Shown: positions 29,559 to 34,461 of the stretch, one piece after another
Numbering within the stretch: the stretch's first letter is position 1
How the letters are laid out: every line of letters begins with the position of its first letter
NCBI GenBank assembly: GCA_009777715.1
Contig: WRLH01000029.1
Span: 1-34,461, forward strand
DNA from: Lachnospiraceae bacterium
GTDB lineage: Bacteria; Bacillota; Clostridia; Lachnospirales; Lachnospiraceae
Direction of reading: 5' to 3'
Length of the DNA: 34,461 nucleotides
Made by a program: the position numbers and the translations under genes
Notes under the pieces: generated by a model
Told to the model about the DNA's origin: nothing
Database searches by the model: none
What the model saw: only the letters and a program-made list of their open reading frames with translations

Positions 29559-30026
29559 ATGAATATTGAAGTTAAGATGACGACAGAGATTTTGTACAAT
29601 TACTTGCTCCGGCACACTTATAAAAGCATTTCCGGCTGGCTTAACATATTTTTTGCGTTAATTTTGCTCGTGGCTTATTTCTTTGACGGCAATATATTGA
29701 TTGTTATCGGCGGCGCGTTTATCCTGATTCATATGCCTTTATCCCTTTTTTCAAAAGCAAAAAAGCAAATGCTGCTTAATAAAGCATTCAAAAACCCGCT
29801 GAAATACCATGCTGATGAAGAGGGGGTAAAAGCTTACCAGAACGAAGAAACGGTTTTGATTAGCTGGGAGCATTTTTTAAAGGCGGTGATGACCAAAAAA
29901 AGCATCATCCTTTACACATCACCAGTTAAGGCCTTGATTTTTCCCTTTAAGGACCTTGGCGCAAACCAAGAAAAACTAAAAGAACTGATTAGAACTTATA
30001 TGCCGCCAGCAAAGGTAAAGATGTAG
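29559..30026 (+). CDS. YcxB-like membrane protein
   Basis: 155 residues: two adjacent membrane segments (about 27-62) and a C-terminal beta-rich domain. Its YHADEEGVKAYQNEETVLISW and PVKALIFPFKDL match the YcxB-like pattern. Family function is unknown. It stands 1 bp before tsaE and probably leads the tsa operon. The start at 29559 appears leaderless; ATG 29577 (residue 7) is an alternative but also lacks a good ribosome binding site. Confidence 0.65.
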   Translation: MNIEVKMTTEILYNYLLRHTYKSISGWLNIFFALILLVAYFFDGNILIVIGGAFILIHMPLSLFSKAKKQMLLNKAFKNPLKYHADEEGVKAYQNEETVLISWEHFLKAVMTKKSIILYTSPVKALIFPFKDLGANQEKLKELIRTYMPPAKVKM

Positions 30027-30027
30027 C

Positions 30028-30456
30028 ATGAAAACATTCGAAACAAATAATGCCCACGAAACTTTTTTACTGGGGGAAAAAATTGGCAAAGAAGCAAAAA
30101 GCGGCGCAGTGATTGCTTTAATTGGCGACCTTGGCTGCGGAAAAACAGTATTAACAAAAGGAATTGCCGCCGGGCTAGGGATTAAAGAAGTCGTTAGCAG
30201 CCCAACGTTTGTTATTTTGCAAGGATATGAAAGCGGACGGCTTCCTCTTTACCATTTTGATGTTTACCGGGTCAGTGATGTCCGGGAAATGGACGAAACC
30301 GGATATTTTGAATATGTTTATGGTGACGGAGTGACCTTGATTGAATGGGCGAACCTGATTGAGGAAATTTTGCCCGCGGAATATATGCGGATTGAGATCA
30401 AAAAAGACTTGGACAAAGGCTTTGATTACCGCCGGATTAATGTGAGGTATCCATGA
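30028..30456 (+). CDS. tsaE: tRNA threonylcarbamoyladenosine biosynthesis ATPase TsaE
   Basis: A 142-residue P-loop ATPase of the TsaBDE complex that makes the t6A37 modification on ANN-decoding tRNAs. Seen: Walker A GDLGCGKT (33-40), the SSPTFV switch, YHFDVYRV, and LIEWANLIEEILP near the C terminus. Normal length for the family. It overlaps the tsaB fusion gene by 4 bp (ATGA), and tsaD lies 3 kb downstream in the same direction, so most of the complex is encoded here. Confidence 0.95.
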   Translation: MKTFETNNAHETFLLGEKIGKEAKSGAVIALIGDLGCGKTVLTKGIAAGLGIKEVVSSPTFVILQGYESGRLPLYHFDVYRVSDVREMDETGYFEYVYGDGVTLIEWANLIEEILPAEYMRIEIKKDLDKGFDYRRINVRYP

Positions 30457-31613
30457 AAATTGTCGCAATTGACAGCTCCGGCCTTGTTGCATCGGTTGCC
30501 ATCGTTGAAGATGAGATCTTGGTTGCGGAATACAATATCCAATACAAAAAAACCCATTCCCAGACCCTGCTCCCGATGCTTGATGAGATAAAGAGGATAA
30601 CAGAGCTTTCCTTTGATAGTGTTGACGCGATTGCAATTGCCGCTGGCCCAGGCTCATTTACTGGCCTTAGGATTGGCTCTGCCACGGCAAAGGCCCTTGG
30701 TTTTGCGCTGGAAATCCCCTTAGTTGAGATTCCGACCCTTGAGGGAATGGCTTTTAATCTATATGGGACGGATAAGCTTGTTTGCCCGCTGATGGACGCG
30801 CGGCGCAACCAAGTGTATACCGGAGTTTACGCATTTAGTCCGGGGAATATTTTAACAGCATTAGTTCCCCAGTGCGTTGTCCCGATTGATGAAATTGCGG
30901 AAATCATCAACAAAATGGGACGCGAAGTGATATTTTCCGGCGATGGAGTGCCGATTTATGCGGAGCAATTAGCTTCCTTAATTAAAGTGCCATTTAGTTT
31001 TGCCCCGGCTCATTTAAATCGCCAAAGGGCTGCTTCATTGGCGGTTTTGGCTTTTGAATACATGAAAGCGGGGAAAACAGTTAGCGCAGGGGCCCATCAG
31101 CCGCATTATTTTCGCTTATCGCAAGCCGAGCAAGCCAAAATGGCCGCTTTTTCCGTCCTTATCCGCCCGATGAATGAAGCTGATATCGAAGCAATCAGTG
31201 AAATTGAAAGCCGTACTTTTTCAATGCCTTGGAAAGCAGCTGATTTTTTGGCAATGATTACCGCGGATTTTGCCCATTATTATGTCGCGGAAATCGTTAA
31301 TCCCAATGGGGAAAAATTGGCTGGCACACTAGCTGGTGCAATAGGAATGCGTAATATTTCCGGGGACGGCCAGATCACGAATATTTTAGTTGATGTTCCT
31401 TATCGGCGAAATGGAATCGGCGAGAAGCTTCTTAAATATATGCTCAAAGATTTAGGGAATGAAGTGGAAGTTTATTCCTTGGAAGTTAGGGCTGGAAATA
31501 GCGCGGCGATTAGTTTATATGAGAAATTGGGCTTTAAAAAAGTCGGAAGCCGCCCGGATTTTTATGAAGCCCCGGTTGAGGATGCGCTGCTTTATGCCAA
31601 AACACGTGCCTAG
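30453..31613 (+). CDS. tsaB: TsaB-RimI fusion: t6A complex subunit plus ribosomal S18 acetyltransferase
   Basis: 386 residues joining two proteins. Residues 1-~228 are TsaB (IDSSGLVASVAI, AIAAGPGSFTGLRIG, CPLMDARRNQVYTGVY), the pseudo-ASKHA partner that dimerises with TsaD. Residues ~236-386 are a RimI-like GNAT acetyltransferase (RPMNEADIEAISEIESRTFS, acetyl-CoA loop PYRRNGIGEKLLKYML, then SLEVRAGNSAAISLYEKLGF), which acetylates the N terminus of ribosomal protein S18. In many Bacillota these are adjacent separate genes; here they are fused in frame with only a ~7-residue linker. It overlaps tsaE by 4 bp. Confidence 0.93.
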   Translation: MKIVAIDSSGLVASVAIVEDEILVAEYNIQYKKTHSQTLLPMLDEIKRITELSFDSVDAIAIAAGPGSFTGLRIGSATAKALGFALEIPLVEIPTLEGMAFNLYGTDKLVCPLMDARRNQVYTGVYAFSPGNILTALVPQCVVPIDEIAEIINKMGREVIFSGDGVPIYAEQLASLIKVPFSFAPAHLNRQRAASLAVLAFEYMKAGKTVSAGAHQPHYFRLSQAEQAKMAAFSVLIRPMNEADIEAISEIESRTFSMPWKAADFLAMITADFAHYYVAEIVNPNGEKLAGTLAGAIGMRNISGDGQITNILVDVPYRRNGIGEKLLKYMLKDLGNEVEVYSLEVRAGNSAAISLYEKLGFKKVGSRPDFYEAPVEDALLYAKTRA

Positions 31614-31712
31614 CAGCAATGCCAATTCTGCTACAATTTACCTCTGGATTTTGTCGTGATTTGCGATATAATTAAAGCAGGTCAATAACACAGGCCCAAA
31701 GGAGGGAAGATA

Positions 31713-31961
31713 ATGCGTATATTTGAAGAAAATAACCCCAAAAAAATCCTTGCCATCAACTGCAACAAATGCAAGAAAACCATCATGGCAGAAGATAATA
31801 TTATCAAGGAAGGAATATTTGAAGCTTCTTACCGCTTCGGTTATTTCAGCAAAAAGGACGGCGAAATCCATTCTTTTGATTTGTGCGAAGACTGCTACGA
31901 TGAAATAACGGGCGATTTCTTGATTCCCCCTTTAGTAACGGAATTGAAAGAGATTATTTAG
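31713..31961 (+). CDS. Small protein with two CxxC pairs (zinc-ribbon-like)
   Basis: 82 residues with CNKC (17-20) and CEDC near residue 57, a likely zinc ribbon. The C terminus, PPLVTELKEII, is hydrophobic. A strong AAAGGAGGGA lies before the ATG. The function is not recognised. It follows tsaB/rimI after a ~100-bp gap and is closed by a terminator, so it may be the last gene of the tsaE operon or a separate unit. Confidence 0.7.
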   Translation: MRIFEENNPKKILAINCNKCKKTIMAEDNIIKEGIFEASYRFGYFSKKDGEIHSFDLCEDCYDEITGDFLIPPLVTELKEII

Positions 31962-31989
31962 CCAACCATAAGCAGCTAAAATTAAATTA

Positions 31990-32030
31990 AAGGCGATTAC
32001 CAAATTAGGTGATCGCCTTATTGCCTTTTT
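31990..32030 (+). terminator. Rho-independent terminator
   Basis: AAGGCGATTACC (31990-32001), loop AAATTA, GGTGATCGCCTT (32008-32019): 12 pairs with one G-T wobble, then TTGCCTTTTT. Confidence 0.9.
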
Positions 32031-32081
32031 ACCCAAAATGGTGCATAATGGAAGTAGATTATTAAAAACAAAGAGGCTCTT

Positions 32082-32999
32082 ATGCTAGACGTATGTTTAC
32101 TTGGAACCGGCGGAATGATGCCCTTGCCATATCGCTGGCTGACATCACTCATGGTGCGGTATAACGGAAAAAATATTTTAATTGACTGCGGCGAGGGAAC
32201 GCAAATTGCTTTAAAAGAAAAAGGCTGGAGTCCCAACCCAATCGATGTGATTTGCTTTACCCATTATCACGCTGACCATATCAGCGGCTTGCCCGGAATG
32301 CTTCTCACGATGGGAAACGCCGAGCGGACCGAACCGTTGCTTTGCATTGGGCCAAAAGGCCTAAGAAGAGTAGTTTCTGCCCTTAGGACGATTGCCCCGG
32401 ACCTGCCTTTTGAGATAAATTTTCATGAGCTTACCGAAAAAGAAGAAAGCATAAGGCTTGCTGGTGATTTCTGGCTTGAAGCTTTCCGCGTTGCCCACAA
32501 CGTTGCTTGTTATGGTTATTCGGTCAAAGTTTCGCGGATTGGCCGCTTTAGCGTTGAACGTGCCGAGGCGGCGAACATTGATAAATCATATTGGAACCGC
32601 TTGCAAAAAGGCGAGGTGGTCACAAAAGAAGACGGCACTTTGTTTACCCCGGACATGGTTCTTGGGCCAGCTCGGAAAGGATTGCACGTTACATACTGCA
32701 CCGACACCCGCCCCATCGAAGCGATTGTAAAAAATGCAAAAAATGCTGATTTATTTATCTGCGAGGGTATGTATGGGGAATACGAGAAACAGGATAAGGC
32801 CAAAGAATACAAACATATGACCTTTTACGAAGCCGCCCGCTTGGCAAGGGCTGCCAAGGTAAAATCATTATGGCTTACTCATTACAGCCCTTCTTTACTC
32901 CGCCCAGACCCTTTTATGAAAGCGGTCCGCGAAATTTTCCCCCCGGCCGAGGCCGGAAAGGATGGCAAAACAATAGAGTTACTATTTGAAGAAAGTTAG
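32082..32999 (+). CDS. rnz: Ribonuclease Z, short form
   Basis: A 305-residue metallo-beta-lactamase-fold endonuclease that trims tRNA 3' ends. Seen: MLDVCLLGTGGMMPLP, the metal motif THYHADHISG (His61, His63, Asp65, His66), YCTDTRP with another ligand, and HMTFYEAARLARAAKVKSL and LTHYSPS near the end. Full short-form length. A weak promoter-like region follows the preceding terminator, so it starts a new unit that probably runs into tsaD. Confidence 0.9.
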   Translation: MLDVCLLGTGGMMPLPYRWLTSLMVRYNGKNILIDCGEGTQIALKEKGWSPNPIDVICFTHYHADHISGLPGMLLTMGNAERTEPLLCIGPKGLRRVVSALRTIAPDLPFEINFHELTEKEESIRLAGDFWLEAFRVAHNVACYGYSVKVSRIGRFSVERAEAANIDKSYWNRLQKGEVVTKEDGTLFTPDMVLGPARKGLHVTYCTDTRPIEAIVKNAKNADLFICEGMYGEYEKQDKAKEYKHMTFYEAARLARAAKVKSLWLTHYSPSLLRPDPFMKAVREIFPPAEAGKDGKTIELLFEES

Positions 33000-33027
33000 T
33001 AATTGGTATGATAGGAGCAAGTGAGCA

Positions 33028-33597
33028 ATGAAAAATCTCAAAGCCATTGTTTTATTCATAATGATAATTGCGTTAGTGCTTGGCTTTTTTTACTATATTT
33101 CCAATATTAAAGAGAGAAGCTCAAGCGAAGAAGCAGTCAGGGCATCAAGAGTTACTGAAACCCTGATGCGCAATTTGGATGCCCGCTACCCTCCGACCCC
33201 CAAAGAAGTAGTCCGCTTTTTCGCGGAAATTACCCAATGCCTGTACAATGAAGATTATACGGACCAAGATTTTAACGAGCTTGGTATGCAGCTGTACCGC
33301 TTATATGATGATGAATTAGCCGAAAATAACCCTTGGGAGGAGTATGTAAAAGAACTCCGCTTAGATATTGATTCATACCGCAATCGGGAATTTACCATTT
33401 CATCTTTCCTTGTTTCAAGCGCAACAGATGTGGCTTATTTTCAAGATGATGGCTTTGAATATGCCAGCTTGCATTGCTTATTTACCCTAAGGAAAGGCAC
33501 GGATTTGTATCAGCTTGACCACCAATTTCTGTTAAGGCGCGGCGAAAATGGACGTTGGAAAATTCTTGGCTGGCAGAAAGAAGAACCCGAAATATGA
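33028..33597 (+). CDS. Membrane-anchored protein of unknown function
   Basis: 189 residues. One N-terminal membrane segment (about 6-25, [20 protein letters not shown]) is followed by an extracytoplasmic domain. That domain has a helical part ([20 protein letters not shown]) and a beta part ending [13 protein letters not shown]. It resembles the DUF6715-type proteins seen beside tsaD in Lachnospiraceae-like genomes, from memory only. No catalytic residues are evident. It overlaps tsaD by 4 bp (ATGA), so it is translationally coupled to it. Confidence 0.65.
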   Translation: MKNLKAIVLFIMIIALVLGFFYYISNIKERSSSEEAVRASRVTETLMRNLDARYPPTPKEVVRFFAEITQCLYNEDYTDQDFNELGMQLYRLYDDELAENNPWEEYVKELRLDIDSYRNREFTISSFLVSSATDVAYFQDDGFEYASLHCLFTLRKGTDLYQLDHQFLLRRGENGRWKILGWQKEEPEI

Positions 33598-34461
33598 AAT
33601 CAGAAGTCCTAATCCTCGCATTTGAAACATCTTGTGACGAAACGGCTGTGGCAGTAGCCAGAGACGGCAACGAGATTTTATCAGATATTATTTATTCACA
33701 AATCAAATTCCATAACGAATACGGCGGAGTTGTCCCCGAAATTGCTTCACGTAAGCATATCGAAAAAATAAATCTTGTCACCGAAAAGGCCCTCGCCGAA
33801 GCCGGGGCCGAATTAAAAGACATTAACGCGATTGCGGTAACATATGGGCCAGGGCTGGTCGGCCCTTTGCTTATTGGCGTGTCATTCGCAAAAGCCTTGG
33901 CGTTTGCAACGGATATACCTTTGATTGGCGTTCATCATATCGAAGGACATATTTGCGCCAATTTTATCGAACATAAAAATTTGCGTCCGCCCTTTATCTC
34001 CTTGGTTGTATCCGGCGGCCATTCCCATCTGGTCATCGTAAAAGACTACGGCGAGTATGAGGTAATTGGCAGGACCCGTGACGACGCGGCCGGGGAGGCT
34101 TTTGACAAAGCGGCCCGGGCTATGGGCTTACCCTACCCCGGCGGGCCGCATATTGACCGTTTGGCGGCGGCGGGTGACCCGCGGGCTATCCGCTTCCCCA
34201 GGCCGCGCTTGCAGGACGGTAATAAGCTGGACTTTAGCTTCAGCGGTTTAAAAACGGCTCTGCGGCAGTATGTGGAGGGCCATGGGGACGGCGCTTTTTC
34301 ATCTGTGGAGGGCCATGGGGGTAGCGCTTTTTCGATAGAGGACATAGCGGCTTCCTTCCAGCAGGCCGTGGTGGATGTGTTGGTGGCGCATACGATGTTA
34401 GCCGCCAAACAAACAGGCTATAAACGCTTAGCCTTAGCCGGCGGGGTCGCCTGCAACCAAG
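33594..34461 (+). CDS. tsaD: tRNA N6-adenosine threonylcarbamoyltransferase TsaD (3' end outside window)
   Basis: 289 codons are visible and the gene runs off the right edge. TsaD is the catalytic ASKHA subunit that transfers the threonylcarbamoyl group to A37. Seen: [15 protein letters not shown] at the N terminus, the metal motif [62 protein letters not shown], and the start of LAGGVACN at the edge. The start ATG (33594) overlaps the upstream stop. In the loop after [11 protein letters not shown] an 11-residue unit is duplicated ([22 protein letters not shown]), in a region of variable length in the family. Confidence 0.95.
   Translation, partial: MKSEVLILAFETSCDETAVAVARDGNEILSDIIYSQIKFHNEYGGVVPEIASRKHIEKINLVTEKALAEAGAELKDINAIAVTYGPGLVGPLLIGVSFAKALAFATDIPLIGVHHIEGHICANFIEHKNLRPPFISLVVSGGHSHLVIVKDYGEYEVIGRTRDDAAGEAFDKAARAMGLPYPGGPHIDRLAAAGDPRAIRFPRPRLQDGNKLDFSFSGLKTALRQYVEGHGDGAFSSVEGHGGSAFSIEDIAASFQQAVVDVLVAHTMLAAKQTGYKRLALAGGVACNQ
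34271..34336 (+). repeat. In-frame 33-bp tandem duplication within tsaD
   Basis: Two units (34271-34303 and 34304-34336) match at 27 or more of 33 positions. The multiple of three keeps the frame and adds 11 residues to a surface loop. Confidence 0.8.

Noticed and set aside
1-34461. tRNA or rRNA genes
   Set aside because: No tRNA-like cloverleaf with the GGTTC/GTTCGA arm and no rRNA segments were recognised on either strand.

Overview
The window looks like a chromosome segment from an anaerobic Bacillota, probably class Clostridia. Reasons: strong AGGAGG-type ribosome binding sites and consensus sigma-A promoters; an agr-type cyclic-peptide quorum system; a one-step meso-diaminopimelate dehydrogenase; a TsaB-RimI fusion next to tsaE, short-form RNase Z and tsaD; and a YtrA-type GntR/ABC operon. 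Base composition is mixed. The left 7.4 kb and the agr block are AT-rich, and the housekeeping part is richer in GC. Family calls come from reading motifs; no database search was run.

Left region (1-7403) is accessory DNA that I read as the right part of an integrated element. It holds a decayed IS3-type transposase, a two-gene AAA+ ATPase/subtilase module matching the IetAS plasmid-stability and anti-phage system, several tiny genes, a Fic AMP-transferase with a VbhA-like antitoxin on the opposite strand, and a large serine recombinase whose stop codon sits at the edge of the element. Directly after it, in frame, lies the tail of a peptidoglycan-binding repeat that continues into a 491-residue repeat protein (7474-8949). 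The element therefore seems to have inserted inside that gene; the 5' half would lie left of the window.

Middle region (9.2-14.45 kb) is an agr-like locus in an unusual order: response regulator, histidine kinase, ABC permease, ABC ATPase, AgrB, AgrD (45 residues, not previously obvious because of its size). Just downstream, on the opposite strand, is a perfect-consensus sigma-A promoter (TTGACA, 17 bp, TATAAT) behind phased A-tracts. It fires back across a GUAA-capped hairpin towards agrD and may make an antisense or regulatory RNA.

14.5-21.7 kb: a ferritin-like protein of unknown role; an unrecognised 507-residue protein with a structured, riboswitch-like leader and a strong internal in-frame start; a copper P-type ATPase; and three small envelope or unknown genes (DUF975-like, SprA-related HEQEH protein, DUF4190-like).

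21.8-34.5 kb is mostly housekeeping: tex-ddh, a small gene plus ImmA/IrrE-like metallopeptidase, a RibU-like ECF S component, a GntR-ABC operon with a clear 24-bp operator, and tsaE - tsaB/rimI - zinc-ribbon protein - rnz - membrane-anchored protein - tsaD (cut by the window end). Two intergenic spaces carry related long inverted-repeat elements (26.8-27.1 kb and 29.3-29.5 kb). Their central hairpins keep pairing although their sequences differ, and they are candidates for an undescribed repeat or structured-RNA family.
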